Shown piece after piece: positions 19,601 to 28,591 of a DNA stretch of 64,000 nucleotides; the stretch's first letter is position 1, and each line of letters opens with the position of its first letter. The stretch is from positions 54,649-118,648 of the forward strand of contig DJMA01000046.1 of the NCBI GenBank assembly GCA_002436415.1, in the 5' to 3' direction. The notes beneath the pieces were generated by a model that was not told where the DNA came from, searched no databases, and saw only the letters and a list, made by a program, of their open reading frames with translations. This stretch comes from Bdellovibrionaceae bacterium UBA6502 (GTDB lineage: Bacteria > Bdellovibrionota > Bdellovibrionia > Bdellovibrionales > UBA840). Made by a program: the position numbers and the translations under genes.

Positions 19601-19722
19601 TCTTTTACCCAATCAAGAACTCGAAGGGTAAGGTTTCGTGTCTTCCCCGCCCCTGCTCCGGCTCGAACGATTTTAGTTTCTTTTAAAAATTCAGATGCTT
19701 GGCTCTGCATAAGTGTTTCCAA
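16657..19722 (-). CDS. addA: AddA/UvrD-like helicase-nuclease
   Basis: A 1021-aa superfamily 1A helicase fused to a RecB-family nuclease. Walker A AGAGAGKT (21-28) starts the helicase. Walker B reads WMIDEFQDTSPEQ near 350, and later SF1 motifs include YLVGDPQQSIYYFRGA and LMTIHASKGLEFPHVFV. The C-terminal PD-(D/E)XK nuclease has D949 in GQIDFW and DYKT (D963, K965). It is shorter than the usual AddA of about 1200 aa. Its 5' end overlaps the AddB-like gene by 40 bp. The pair should process double-strand breaks for RecA loading. RecBCD is excluded because the partner is AddB-like. Confidence 0.88.
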   Translation of the reverse strand: METLMQSQASEFLKETKIVRAGAGAGKTRNLTLRVLDWVKEFFEQEGRAPKLVVTTFTVKATQELRERLLLFASEQGDPLLIDYVRSGNYLQISTIHGVLSSFLRKYGHGIGLDSGFEVISGMDNRKSYFYWARRIMESNPSYEKLLSVYNFSDLAKFLAKYYEGYLLGKDLSPTTSQDIELDLQNRFQDFQSQCKDVGQRVVSLAEGHDSKGKTKENWIQLGNVLLSLSQIDFSEMEDTFSSAIARISRKPSNPAKNPILDDATHKEASELWDQVKDMVKWPEEIFPFVADYQEFNECFQDFANEFVEAFLQDRLQNSSISMSDIEFFAAYLLRKNPDFALSFASEFDYWMIDEFQDTSPEQLHLLKHFIDESPYYLVGDPQQSIYYFRGADQSLFHKEEERLRSGEGGFLLLMKNYRTKPDCMEFINEFMGQFGFASMETRDYKEHEDPEQAAAEFLIADEPLEENWMIANRITELLNEGVAPSDICILSRTKKAMLEISACLQEKEVPHYLHTSGSFYERREILDLLALLKFLVHPHDSQNIIELLRSPWFFVDDEKIFAWVEQKEFSWEQLKNKEDVSIERLALLKEFAEEYGISSALEKSIFESGILESARKYDSSGKREANIWKFLCDLREGERKAFFSPLSYLRRAEELAEVSNEGELEAAAALEPNRVQLMTIHASKGLEFPHVFVCRMNKKSKLSLTMDYYEDDKKFCLPVPQGEDGVKRLPLFSKEKIKQIQQKEKEESLRLLYVALTRAEKCLYLSWSDKIEKNSWLENLSWELSDEIYKREKYSYLVKRSFENVVLAKDLMEHSDWIEQWQGQEQDYFKPLETDSVSKLLEQRTEYGRQQKKGEEEDFYTAEHFKKRMDRAADGTRLHSVLENYVAAVSVQKEDEFVESLSAEESEIIDALLAMDEIPFSELFHRAQLEWGFILKLDSGRIIEGQIDFWAKDDSDNIWLLDYKTGSSGFSDKAFEQLKIYAFALHRFYPEAQINMAIAYVKEGKALIQSYDPNQALPWS

Positions 19723-22433
19723 TCACATTTAGGACAATATTCTTCGGGCTTTGAAGGAACGGGAAAAAGCTCACCTTTTTGCTCTACCTTTTCTTGAAAG
19801 TCTAACATCAAATCAGTCAAGCTAGCCTCCGCCTCACTCAATTCCGCAGCTTCAATCAAATTTCTTTTTCGAGACTGCGATGGCAAGAAATCAAGGTCTG
19901 AATCTTTACGGACAAAGCCTTTGCTTCTTTCAAAGGGGCGAACGCTGTAGTAAATGGCTGCGTAAACATCCATCCCTTCTTCTTGCAAAATATCCCGTAG
20001 GACTTTTGAATAAAATAAAAGCTGGAAATCTTCTTCTTGAAACCAGGAAGAAAAATTACGATAGCTAGCTCCAGAGTTTTTATAGTCGATAATTGCCAGC
20101 TGTTTATTTTTACGGTCAATTCGATCCACGATGGCTCGAAACCTTGGACCTCCATGGTTTTCTTTACTGAATTTTTTATTATCTTTATCCCAATAAACAT
20201 CCAGTAAATACTCTTGCTCATAATAGGAAGTCGCTGGAAAATCTTTTTTCCACTGCTCCTCAAAATCTAAAAACTTTTTTAGAATCTTTATGTATTGAGT
20301 ACGATATCTCTCTAAGAAATACAGAGGAGATCCATCTTGTTGTGCTTCAAGCAAACAGCGATCCACCAAGCCGTAAATTCCATTTTCATCATCAGCTTGC
20401 AAGGAATTTGATACTGCTAACTCAAACATTCTATGAATGATATTTCCGTTTTTCATCCGATCCATGTCTAAGTCCACCGCAGGGCTGCTACGTAAATTTA
20501 AAAAGTACCTTGCCGCAAACTTAAAGGGACACTGTACAAAGTCTTTAAAACCACCTGCTGAAAAATTCTGAATTTTTCTAGGACTTGGAAGGTATGAGCC
20601 TAAATCCCTTTCAATGCCTTGTTTTGAAAAACCACCGAGTTTTTCATGCAATAAATCAAGACTCTGCTGTTGGAGTGCATCTAGACGACTAGTTGCCGGG
20701 CTATCGATGTTTTGGGTCGCTTCCTTTTTTTCGGATTTTGCATCCATCCAAAGAAGGTTTGGCGCAGAAAGAGCACCTAAAAAGTCAGTACTCGCATAGG
20801 AGTAGTAAAACTTTCTATCTTTATTGTGTTGGTTCCACAATAGATAGTATTCAAAACTTCGACTCTCTTCCGGGCTCAATGGAAAGCCAGTGTTCGCACG
20901 AATCGATAATAGGTCTGAAGTATTGATGGCTTTCAATGGACTGTTCTTTTTAAGACTATTTTCATTTAAACCTAAAACAAAAATATGCTCTAAATCTACA
21001 TAATCCAAAGAACTGATATCTAAACAGGCGATTCCTTCTTTGTTTCCTGGTTGAATGCTAATTTCAATTTTAGAGATTACCCCCGCTAAATAGGATAACC
21101 AATCTTGTAGGCGTAATAACTGATCACCAGGACAATCTACCAAAAACTGTTTGGTCACTTGTTCCAGACCTGCCGGAAAACTTTTACTCGGCCAATGCTG
21201 TAAAGCCCATAGCAAAAAATCATCTCGCTTCAACTCTTGGTTTTTAGAATTCATTCGTAAAGATTCAAAGGACTCATAAACCGCTTTTGCCCGAGACAAA
21301 TCCTCGTCGCCATAAATTTTACTATATAAAACTTGAAACTTTTTATAAGGAAGTAGATTTTCTTCTGATCGATAAATGGATATCTCTAAATCTTCTTTTT
21401 GCCAATTACGCATACTCAACTTTAATTTGGAAAGCCATTGACTTACACTTAACAAAGATTGAAAGCCCGTATTGTAAGGGCGAGAACATGGTACCCCTTC
21501 TTTTTGTAGATAGTTTCTTAATACCGGCCAGTATTCCCCAATATCTCCCGCTACGATAGCAATTTTCTCTGGAGGAACCGATGCTTCTAATAACTTACGA
21601 ACCGAATGTATACAGTCTTTTACCTCAGACAATGCACTTGTAAATCGTTTCGCCCGTACTATTTCAGCCTTAACTGATTCACAGTACTTTAAGCCTTTCA
21701 AATAAGAATCAATGTCCTTATTTTGATAGGAAAACTTTTCGAAAGGCGCGTAACTAGAAAATTCCATACCATAAGTTTCATTGGCTTGGATAGAAGGAAA
21801 AATCAAATGCACTTCGTTGTGTTCAGCAATCTTGGCAAAAAGCTCTGCCTCAACAAACTTCATCTCTAAGGACAAATCAAGGTAAAGCTTTCGTTTCCAT
21901 ATCATTTCTAAATCATCAATGTAGTTCAACAACACAGCAGGCAAACAAGAAACAGGGATTTTTTTCTCTTCTTTTAAAGATAACCACATTTCTTCTGCCA
22001 CAAAAAACCAGTGGCCCCAACGGTGGAAGGCTTCGATGTTTTCTTTAAACCACTCCTTCAATAAATCTCTACCCTCAGGATGCTCAAAAACAAAAGACAA
22101 TTGTGTCATATAGGCAAACAAGGTTTTTGCAGCACTGGGAGATTTTAGAAAACTTTCTTCTCTCCTAGAAATTAAACTGGCCAAATAGGAGCTAACATAC
22201 TCATTGGATAAGATTTGAAACTCAGGAACTGCGTAGTGAGAAAGTTTTTTCCACAGGTCTTGAGGTCGAAAAATAAATTCCTCTGCAATGGCAGGATATT
22301 TCTCTAAATAGTGGTTTTGCCATTCAAATTTTGATCTTAAATCAGCAACCAAAATAGAATCCGTTTCTGGATTTAAATTTTCTAAAATTTTTCTTTTTTC
22401 GTGGGAGCTACCCACTGGATGAAATGAAAACAT
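19683..22433 (-). CDS. addB: AddB-like iron-sulfur nuclease subunit
   Basis: A 916-aa partner of the AddA-like helicase. The C-terminal nuclease domain has D770 in AIVDRID and the DYK motif at 783-785. Four cysteines bracket it: C635 in VQCPFKFAARY, and C900, C903 and C909 in CPKCDWKHLC. This is the 4Fe-4S arrangement of AddB-type nucleases. The N-terminal region (IAIVAGDIGEYWPVLRNYL, and a diverged helicase fold) lacks an obvious Walker A lysine, so it is probably a helicase-dead scaffold that could recognise a Chi-like sequence. It starts 55 bp after the preceding PorV-like gene. Confidence 0.85.
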   Translation of the reverse strand: MFSFHPVGSSHEKRKILENLNPETDSILVADLRSKFEWQNHYLEKYPAIAEEFIFRPQDLWKKLSHYAVPEFQILSNEYVSSYLASLISRREESFLKSPSAAKTLFAYMTQLSFVFEHPEGRDLLKEWFKENIEAFHRWGHWFFVAEEMWLSLKEEKKIPVSCLPAVLLNYIDDLEMIWKRKLYLDLSLEMKFVEAELFAKIAEHNEVHLIFPSIQANETYGMEFSSYAPFEKFSYQNKDIDSYLKGLKYCESVKAEIVRAKRFTSALSEVKDCIHSVRKLLEASVPPEKIAIVAGDIGEYWPVLRNYLQKEGVPCSRPYNTGFQSLLSVSQWLSKLKLSMRNWQKEDLEISIYRSEENLLPYKKFQVLYSKIYGDEDLSRAKAVYESFESLRMNSKNQELKRDDFLLWALQHWPSKSFPAGLEQVTKQFLVDCPGDQLLRLQDWLSYLAGVISKIEISIQPGNKEGIACLDISSLDYVDLEHIFVLGLNENSLKKNSPLKAINTSDLLSIRANTGFPLSPEESRSFEYYLLWNQHNKDRKFYYSYASTDFLGALSAPNLLWMDAKSEKKEATQNIDSPATSRLDALQQQSLDLLHEKLGGFSKQGIERDLGSYLPSPRKIQNFSAGGFKDFVQCPFKFAARYFLNLRSSPAVDLDMDRMKNGNIIHRMFELAVSNSLQADDENGIYGLVDRCLLEAQQDGSPLYFLERYRTQYIKILKKFLDFEEQWKKDFPATSYYEQEYLLDVYWDKDNKKFSKENHGGPRFRAIVDRIDRKNKQLAIIDYKNSGASYRNFSSWFQEEDFQLLFYSKVLRDILQEEGMDVYAAIYYSVRPFERSKGFVRKDSDLDFLPSQSRKRNLIEAAELSEAEASLTDLMLDFQEKVEQKGELFPVPSKPEEYCPKCDWKHLCRAKHLNF

Positions 22434-22488
22434 AAGACTGATTCTAACACTTTAAGGCTTCGAAAATCACCCCTAGATTATTGCGTCA

Positions 22489-23610
22489 TCAGCGTCTTTG
22501 CTTTAGTTTACGGCGATTTGTAGAGCCAAAATCGGAAAAGCTTAAATCCACATCAAAACCCAGTTCAGAACTTATCTCTAGCATATATCGTCGATCTTCC
22601 ACTTGCCCTGCATAAGCCCCTAGCTCTACGCCGTAAGTTGCTAGTTCAATATCCAAAGGTCCCAAGCCGATCCCTAAACCGTAAGTGTAATAACCTTGGC
22701 TAAAACCCCCACGAACAGTGATGATTGGTAAATCTACTTCCACTCCAAAATGGATTTTTTTTGCCAAAGGCTCACTTGTTTTTAAAATATGTTTGTAATC
22801 GAAGGCAGGAGTTATGGTAATACCGGGCGCATCAATATCCATAGCCCAACCCACAGCAACTTCCGCATCGATTCCTGTTGGTGCTGAACTTGATGAACCT
22901 GTTGCCTGAAAAGTGGTATTGCCTAAATTTTTATATACCGCCCCTAAACGCATTGGACTCTCAGAGCCAAATTTCCATAAGACCCCCACATCCAATCCGT
23001 AACCAACCCCTGTGGAATTAATTTGATCTGAAATTTCATCAAAAGTAACACTCTGAAGACTATCCACACCGATAGGAATGTATCCCCCTGTTCTTGTGAT
23101 TCGTCGGAAGGAAAAACCAAGCGATACATCTTTACCGCCAAATGCGAAGCCCATGCCGTAACCTTGATCTAAATAATAGCTAATGTTCAAAGAAGTAAAA
23201 GCTGGATTGGTCACATAAGGATCAATATAACCATCATAAAAATAATTTAGGCCAAAGTTTTTCATATAAAAGGCCATATTTGCGTTATAGGCAATCCACA
23301 GGCGATCTCCTGTTATACTAGCAAGTTGGTCCCCAACCGAGCCAGTTGCACTACTAATGTTTTCGATGGTCTCAATGGCTTGTGTACCGTTAAGTCCTAA
23401 ATTTAAACTCAACAAACTTACATGATAGCCTTTAACTTGGCTTAATCCAGCTGGATTATAATTTAGCGACCAATCATCGTTTGCCACAGCGGTAAAAGCA
23501 TTACCCATTCCCAATGCACGAACATTTCGCGCACTTTCATACAGCTCGTCCGTGTTTGCAGTGCAAACAAAAAGAGTCGTTAGAATAAATAAAGCCTTCC
23601 TTGCTACCAA
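22489..23610 (-). CDS. PorV/UPF0164-like outer-membrane beta-barrel protein
   Basis: A 373-aa exported protein, one of several related ones in this region. It has a signal peptide (KALFILTTLFVCTA) and then the family-typical ARNVRALGMGNAFTAVANDD followed by LNYNPAGL, close to PorV/UPF0164 and the FadL superfamily. Repeated strands with aromatic/Gly alternation continue to the end. The start is a TTG with AAGGAAG just upstream. It lies 8 bp after a lipoprotein gene, so they are likely co-transcribed. Proteins of this type act in secretion or transport at the outer membrane, but nothing here fixes the substrate. Confidence 0.75.
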   Translation of the reverse strand: MVARKALFILTTLFVCTANTDELYESARNVRALGMGNAFTAVANDDWSLNYNPAGLSQVKGYHVSLLSLNLGLNGTQAIETIENISSATGSVGDQLASITGDRLWIAYNANMAFYMKNFGLNYFYDGYIDPYVTNPAFTSLNISYYLDQGYGMGFAFGGKDVSLGFSFRRITRTGGYIPIGVDSLQSVTFDEISDQINSTGVGYGLDVGVLWKFGSESPMRLGAVYKNLGNTTFQATGSSSSAPTGIDAEVAVGWAMDIDAPGITITPAFDYKHILKTSEPLAKKIHFGVEVDLPIITVRGGFSQGYYTYGLGIGLGPLDIELATYGVELGAYAGQVEDRRYMLEISSELGFDVDLSFSDFGSTNRRKLKQRR

Positions 23611-23618
23611 ATTCTTCC

Positions 23619-24383
23619 TTAACTACAATCCGAACCAGAACCAGTATTTAAGCCAGGATCTGGTGAGTCGATTAAATTCTTAATTAACAATCGTTCGTCA
23701 TCATTTACTAGAGAGGAATCTGTTTTTGAGCAGTCAATGCTTCCTACATTTGTGCAGGAGAAGTCCCCATCTAAGCCAGCATTACCAATATTTATAATCA
23801 CTCTGGTAAACCCAGTATAAAGCTCACTCACATCATTGGTATGAGTCGCATCATCCACATCAACAAAAGCACAAGGATCAAGGCTTCCATCGTTTGTGTT
23901 TCCGGCACCAGCATCATTATTCAGTTTATTTAAAATCACCCCTATTTTTGCAAAGGCAATATAGGTTCGGTTTAGGTAGTCTCCCGTGGTGTTGGTACTA
24001 ATACCGTCATAGGCCTGCTCTGCTTCAATGCAATAATCTTGTTCTGTAATTGTGGAATCTGTAAAATACTCTAGCAAAAACTCGAACATGGTTGTTGAGC
24101 CTAGGCCATTAAAAGCTTCACTAAAATTTAAAAAGTTTAAACCACACAAACTTGCGTAGGCAGAAGCAAGAAGATACTTTACATCATCTCGAGCTTGGTA
24201 AGCAGTAGACATAGAATTGATTTTTTCGATCACTAAAGTGTAGTTGTTAGCATCATTGGCTACGATGGCATCTACATACAATGCCTCATCGGATGTTTTA
24301 TCAGCCAGTGGTAAAAATAAATTATCACAACCTGAAAAAAGAAATAAAGATACTAGTAATAATAAGCTCTTCCTAAGCCCCAT
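23619..24383 (-). CDS. Predicted lipoprotein, helical repeat type
   Basis: A 254-aa lipoprotein: core KSLLLLVSLFLF, lipobox FSGC with Cys19. The mature part is helical with short A/Y-rich repeats (AYQARDDVKYLLASAYASL) that resemble TPR units, followed by an acidic, Cys-containing C-terminal half (CAFVDVDDATH, CTNVGSIDCSK). No family was recognised. It precedes the PorV-like gene by 8 bp, so the lipoprotein and barrel may form one outer-membrane assembly. The last residues are DCS. Confidence 0.65.
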   Translation of the reverse strand: MGLRKSLLLLVSLFLFSGCDNLFLPLADKTSDEALYVDAIVANDANNYTLVIEKINSMSTAYQARDDVKYLLASAYASLCGLNFLNFSEAFNGLGSTTMFEFLLEYFTDSTITEQDYCIEAEQAYDGISTNTTGDYLNRTYIAFAKIGVILNKLNNDAGAGNTNDGSLDPCAFVDVDDATHTNDVSELYTGFTRVIINIGNAGLDGDFSCTNVGSIDCSKTDSSLVNDDERLLIKNLIDSPDPGLNTGSGSDCS

Positions 24384-24467
24384 AAAACCCTCACACTACT
24401 ATTAGTATAGCAATAAGCCAGGCTCTTATACAGATGGCTATTGTTAAAAAAGGACAAAACTGTAGTC

Positions 24468-24484
24468 TAGGCATTTAATGCCTA
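24468..24484. promoter_or_regulatory. 17-nt palindrome TAGGCATT-T-AATGCCTA, candidate operator
   Basis: Perfect 8-bp arms around one base, in the 174-bp divergent gap between the lipoprotein (ending at 24383) and the barrel gene starting at 24558. A separate ACCTAGGAC is at 24496-24504. The metF upstream region has a similarly built TAGG...CCTA palindrome (38468-38484). No regulator is known for it. Confidence 0.35.
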
Positions 24485-24557
24485 ATGAGATCTCAACCTA
24501 GGACCAATTTCATTTTCAAAATATCAATTCGAAACAGTTTCCGCCGAAAAGAACTTT

Positions 24558-25655
24558 ATGAAACATCTACTTCAAGGAATGAAGATTCTAACCTACCTAT
24601 TTGTAATTGCGACAGGAAGCTTCGTAAACATTAGTCTACAAGCTGCGGAGCGAGTTGAGTTTTACAATGGTGTACGTGGTCTAGGAATGGGCGGCGCAAG
24701 CATCGGCGTGGTAAATGACGAAACGGCCCTTTTACTTAACCCCGCAGGCATGGGAAAACTTAGAAATGCCTTTGTTACACTAATAGATCCAGAGATACAT
24801 GTTAATAGTGATTCTTCCAATGCTCTTATTTCTGGTGGAGGAAGTTTAGAATCCATGAACACCGCCCAAGGTATCGTAGACGAACTTGGTACCAACGCCA
24901 ACCAGTCTAGTCACTTTGGTTACCAGCTTTTTCCTTCCCTGGTTTTGAAAAACTTTGGAATCGGCGTTCTCTACAAAAGCTTTTATGACGGGCTGACTAG
25001 CGCTGATGGCACAAGCATCGACTTAAATTACCGCAACGACTTTGCAGCCGTACTTGGTTATAACATTAGTCTATTTGATGGAAGACTAAAATTTGGATTT
25101 AGTGGACGATACATTACTAGAGAAGAGAGTTTTTTAGATAATGTCACCACGGGAACCAGTGGCAATGACTTTGATAGTGCTAAAAAAACAGGTACAGGAC
25201 TTGGTTTGGATGCTGGTTTAATACTAACAGCTCCCTGGGCCACTCTCCCCTCACTCGCCTTCGTAGTGAGAGATTTTGGTAATACAACATACAAACTTGG
25301 TAGTGAAACCGATACTCCAGAAGCCACAAAGCAAACCATCGATGCCGCCTTGTCATTCTTTCCAATCCATGACAACTATTTGCGAAGTTCAATAACCTTC
25401 GAATTAAAAGATGCACTAAATACTGCCACCGAAGATGATATCACTAGAAGATCTCATTTTGGCTGGGAACTAAACATGGGCGACCTTCTCTTTCTAAGAG
25501 CTGGTTGGCATCAAAAATCATGGACCGCAGGTTTTGAATTTGCAATGGAAATGGCGCAGTTTCAAATGGCAACCTACGCCGAAGAAGTTGGCGACGATGG
25601 AGGAACCTCTGTTCAAGATCGTCGCTATGTTACTAAATTTGTGTTTCGATTTTAG
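24558..25655 (+). CDS. PorV/UPF0164-like outer-membrane protein
   Basis: A 365-aa exported barrel protein related to the one at 22489-23610. A signal peptide (ILTYLFVIATGSFVNISLQA) is followed by VEFYNGVRGLGMGGASIGVV and LLLNPAGMGKL, the hallmark NPAG block. The C-terminus ends RRYVTKFVFRF, with the aromatic terminal residue expected of an outer-membrane barrel. It runs divergently from the lipoprotein/PorV pair. Its stop overlaps the convergent VWA gene by 4 bp. Substrate unknown. Confidence 0.75.
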   Translation: MKHLLQGMKILTYLFVIATGSFVNISLQAAERVEFYNGVRGLGMGGASIGVVNDETALLLNPAGMGKLRNAFVTLIDPEIHVNSDSSNALISGGGSLESMNTAQGIVDELGTNANQSSHFGYQLFPSLVLKNFGIGVLYKSFYDGLTSADGTSIDLNYRNDFAAVLGYNISLFDGRLKFGFSGRYITREESFLDNVTTGTSGNDFDSAKKTGTGLGLDAGLILTAPWATLPSLAFVVRDFGNTTYKLGSETDTPEATKQTIDAALSFFPIHDNYLRSSITFELKDALNTATEDDITRRSHFGWELNMGDLLFLRAGWHQKSWTAGFEFAMEMAQFQMATYAEEVGDDGGTSVQDRRYVTKFVFRF

Positions 25656-27064
25656 TTAATACTTCTACCCGTTCTAAAACTTAATTCGCCAGAATAAGAT
25701 TCCATTCCATTCGTTACTGATATTGCTTGAATCTTATAAAGCGTATCTGGATTTAACCCCTGGATACCCACAGCGTGCTCTGTCTTTAGGCTCGGCATAA
25801 GGTTTGTCAATACACTAGAACCACTGGCTACATGAGTGATTTTTACTTGGCTACTTGCCGCGATATCGGTACTCCATTCAATCACTGCACTACCACCCGT
25901 AATTTGATTCACGGCTAAATTGCTAATCACCGGAGCTACCAAATCAGGCTCTTCTGGAGGTTCACAATAACCAATAAAAACTTCTGAATTTTCAATACCT
26001 GCATAGTCGGTCAAAGTCACCGTGGCATTGATTTCGTTAAAACTAAAAGGCACATCTACATTATCCACCTTAACTTCAAATGTCTCAGCATCTACATTAC
26101 TTGACGCCAAGACAAAGTCCGTCTTAAGACTCAATTTTTTAACTGCCAGACTACCAATTTGATTTAAACCAATGTGATAATTTCCACCGGCTAAATCAAT
26201 TTTTGCCCCGGAAGCCTGATCAATTAATTCTAAAATTCCGTAAGCCATTTCGTTCTCACCACCACTAGGTACGACAGACTCTTCGTGATACACGATCCCT
26301 GCCATAACCAAAGGCTTGCCCGAAGCAAAAATATTAGCTTTTGCTAAGACACTTTCTGGAGTGACATCCCCACAATAATTATTGAAGGCAGAAACCTCAG
26401 ATCCCTGTGGATCATACACTGGAGTAACACCATCAGGGTACCTAGCACAAATGTCATTTTCATCAGTAACAAATACCACTACCAAAGCTGATTCATCTCT
26501 AAAAAAACCTTCGTCTTTCGCCGCTTGAACATTGTCTGGGTCTAACATTTTATAAAAGGAATAAAGCATTGCTTCCCCACCATCGGAGGCTCCTTCTCCT
26601 GCTGTATACCTCATTCGATAGGAAAGTTGCGAGCGAATCGCATCACTATCCATCTCACTTGATTTTAAAACTAAAGGTGCATCACTTGATTTACGATAGA
26701 GTTTACCCGCTCTACTTCCAACATGACCTAAGCTAACACCAATGTTTACATCAACATCGCTAGGAAGCGCAGATAAAAAAGCATCAACACCGTCGCCAAT
26801 TTGTTGTCTTTCACTGTCCAAAGAACCTGAGGTATCTATGACAAAAAGAAGGTCCACTTTTTTAGAAATTTCTGCTTCTGGTTGTTTATAAATTTGCTGA
26901 TGACAGTTTGGTTCAAGAGGTCCATATTCAAAGTCAGAGCCAGGATTTTGATCCTCTCCAATGATATCAGAAATGGCATTTTGTTCTTCTTCGGTCAATT
27001 CACAGGCTGCTAAAAAACTTAAAAAACACAACGAAAGAATTAGTTTATAAATATCCTTTTGCAT
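25652..27064 (-). CDS. Lipoprotein with von Willebrand A and fibronectin III domains
   Basis: A lipoprotein of about 470 aa. I placed the start at the ATG at 27064, which has GGAG at the right distance and begins directly with the signal MQKDIYKLILSLCFLSFLAAC (Cys21). An in-frame start at 27112 would add 16 unsuitable residues. The VWA domain shows the MIDAS form LLFVIDTSGSLDSERQQ (DxSxS), so metal-dependent adhesion or binding is expected. After an AxSNVDAETFEV linker, the C-terminal 90 residues (SNLAVNQITGGSAVIEWSTD) form a fibronectin III domain. It is probably exposed on the outer membrane and may bind host or envelope ligands, by family. Confidence 0.8.
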   Translation of the reverse strand: MQKDIYKLILSLCFLSFLAACELTEEEQNAISDIIGEDQNPGSDFEYGPLEPNCHQQIYKQPEAEISKKVDLLFVIDTSGSLDSERQQIGDGVDAFLSALPSDVDVNIGVSLGHVGSRAGKLYRKSSDAPLVLKSSEMDSDAIRSQLSYRMRYTAGEGASDGGEAMLYSFYKMLDPDNVQAAKDEGFFRDESALVVVFVTDENDICARYPDGVTPVYDPQGSEVSAFNNYCGDVTPESVLAKANIFASGKPLVMAGIVYHEESVVPSGGENEMAYGILELIDQASGAKIDLAGGNYHIGLNQIGSLAVKKLSLKTDFVLASSNVDAETFEVKVDNVDVPFSFNEINATVTLTDYAGIENSEVFIGYCEPPEEPDLVAPVISNLAVNQITGGSAVIEWSTDIAASSQVKITHVASGSSVLTNLMPSLKTEHAVGIQGLNPDTLYKIQAISVTNGMESYSGELSFRTGRSIN

Positions 27065-27419
27065 AACAACTCCAAACAATTTACGTCCAACGAAACCATT
27101 GCCACTAGGCAAGGCTTGAGAGCAAAGGAAGGCAGCTTACAAGAAATAGGTTCTCTGCTAAGCTTAATTATAAAACTTCTCTACAATATTGAAATAACAA
27201 ACCAAATCTCGGCTCAGATCGATACAAATTTCCCTAAAAAGCATCTACATTTGACATTTTCCCCTCATTTTAAGAGGCATTTGTTATCTATTAGAGAAAA
27301 TAGCGAGCAATTAAAAAGGATAAAATGAAACTGCTATGCCCGAACTAGACGGCAACAGTTTTTACAATAAAAAAAGGAGCCTTGCAGCTCCTCTTTCAAG
27401 TCATTAAAAACAGATTCTT
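27065..27419. other. 355-bp intergenic stretch with a terminator
   Basis: It holds the upstream region of the VWA lipoprotein and the terminator of the barrel gene at 27420-28520. I see no further gene or structured element in the AT-rich middle part. Confidence 0.5.
27369..27392 (-). terminator. Rho-independent terminator of the 27420-28520 gene
   Basis: Read on the minus strand, a 6-bp stem AGGAGC/GCTCCT with a six-base loop (27375-27392) is followed by a T-run (27369-27374). It lies 28 bp past the stop codon of the barrel gene. Confidence 0.7.
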
Positions 27420-28520
27420 TTAAAAATCCATACTTAAATTTAATGCCACTCTTTTTGATTCAGAGCGCTCTTCTTTTGTTCCAACTTCTTCACCCCAAGT
27501 TACAAGATCTAGACGGAACCAGGTCATTTGCATATTGATCCCTGCTGTAAAGTAGCCTTGGTTAATACCAACTCGATAGGCGCCCTTTAACCAACTATAG
27601 GCATGCCATTGAAGCTCGGCCCCTAGGTGATATCCTGTTTGAAAATCCCAATCTGAAATTCCAATGTCGCGAATATCAAATAGTACTTGAGGAGTGAATA
27701 CCCATACCTTTTTAAAAGTAAACTGTGAACCTAAATCTAAACTTCTCTGAAGCTTCGGCACACTTCCTTGCCCATCTTGATTAATGTTAAAGCCTGAGTC
27801 CACCAAGTTTCTTAGCACAACACTATACTTGGTATCAATATTATAGATTTTTGGACCTTTGTAGTTTGCAGCTAGATCCAAATCAACCGTAGCACCAGAA
27901 ATGGCATCTGCAGAGTCAAATAAATCCTCTTCCTCTACGGTTGCGATATCAGCTGCTGTAATTTCTAAGTTTGCATAAGCTCTGTAAACAGCCTTCAGTG
28001 TAGTTCCCCAAGACCATTTATCATTGATTCTTCTACCTGTACCAAACATCATCATGCTATCTACATAGGTACCGATCTTAAATCGATCCGAGTAAACTTT
28101 AATATTCGCTTCTGCATTTAATGGAATGAAACCAAAACCCCATTTTGTACCAGAGTAAAGTCCATAAATGTCAAAGCCACCGGCAAACTCCTCACCCTCG
28201 TACTCATTTACCAAATCATTAAATTTAATGGCCTTTGCCGTGTCATTTTCTTCGCCAGCAAAATCTTTAAAATCGCTCTGAAATTCTGTAAAGGAAGAAG
28301 TAAAAAAGCCTCCAAAACCCATATTTAAGTGGCCTTCGGTATGATCTGCCATATTTGCTGGATTAAACATGATTGCAGAGAAATCCGTAGAAGCACTAAT
28401 GATAGCTCCGCCTTGGCCTTTCTCTCTTAAGGTATAAAATGGACGTTGAACTTTAACAGCCCATACATCGACGAATGCTAGTAAGCTTAAGACAAAAAGT
28501 GCTAGGCCTCTTTGGTACAT
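27420..28520 (-). CDS. Outer-membrane protein, TraF/PorV-like
   Basis: A 366-aa exported protein with a signal peptide (GLALFVLSLLAFVDVWA) and the block GGAIISASTDFSAIMFNPAN, a variant of the NPAG family hallmark, so it belongs with the two preceding barrels. Many aromatic/Gly strands follow and it ends RVALNLSMDF, a typical barrel terminus. The family is often annotated as 'conjugal transfer protein TraF' without evidence of conjugation, and no other conjugation genes are here. A terminator follows at 27369-27392. Confidence 0.7.
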   Translation of the reverse strand: MYQRGLALFVLSLLAFVDVWAVKVQRPFYTLREKGQGGAIISASTDFSAIMFNPANMADHTEGHLNMGFGGFFTSSFTEFQSDFKDFAGEENDTAKAIKFNDLVNEYEGEEFAGGFDIYGLYSGTKWGFGFIPLNAEANIKVYSDRFKIGTYVDSMMMFGTGRRINDKWSWGTTLKAVYRAYANLEITAADIATVEEEDLFDSADAISGATVDLDLAANYKGPKIYNIDTKYSVVLRNLVDSGFNINQDGQGSVPKLQRSLDLGSQFTFKKVWVFTPQVLFDIRDIGISDWDFQTGYHLGAELQWHAYSWLKGAYRVGINQGYFTAGINMQMTWFRLDLVTWGEEVGTKEERSESKRVALNLSMDF

Positions 28521-28591
28521 GTTTTCTCCTTCTTTGATGTGCTATAGGAAAAATTCTAGCGAAGCTTTATGGAATGCTGTATCTTTAAATT

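Noticed and set aside
19856..20263. A 135-codon minus-strand ORF within addB
   Set aside because: It is in another frame of a gene with full catalytic motifs and shows no features of its own.
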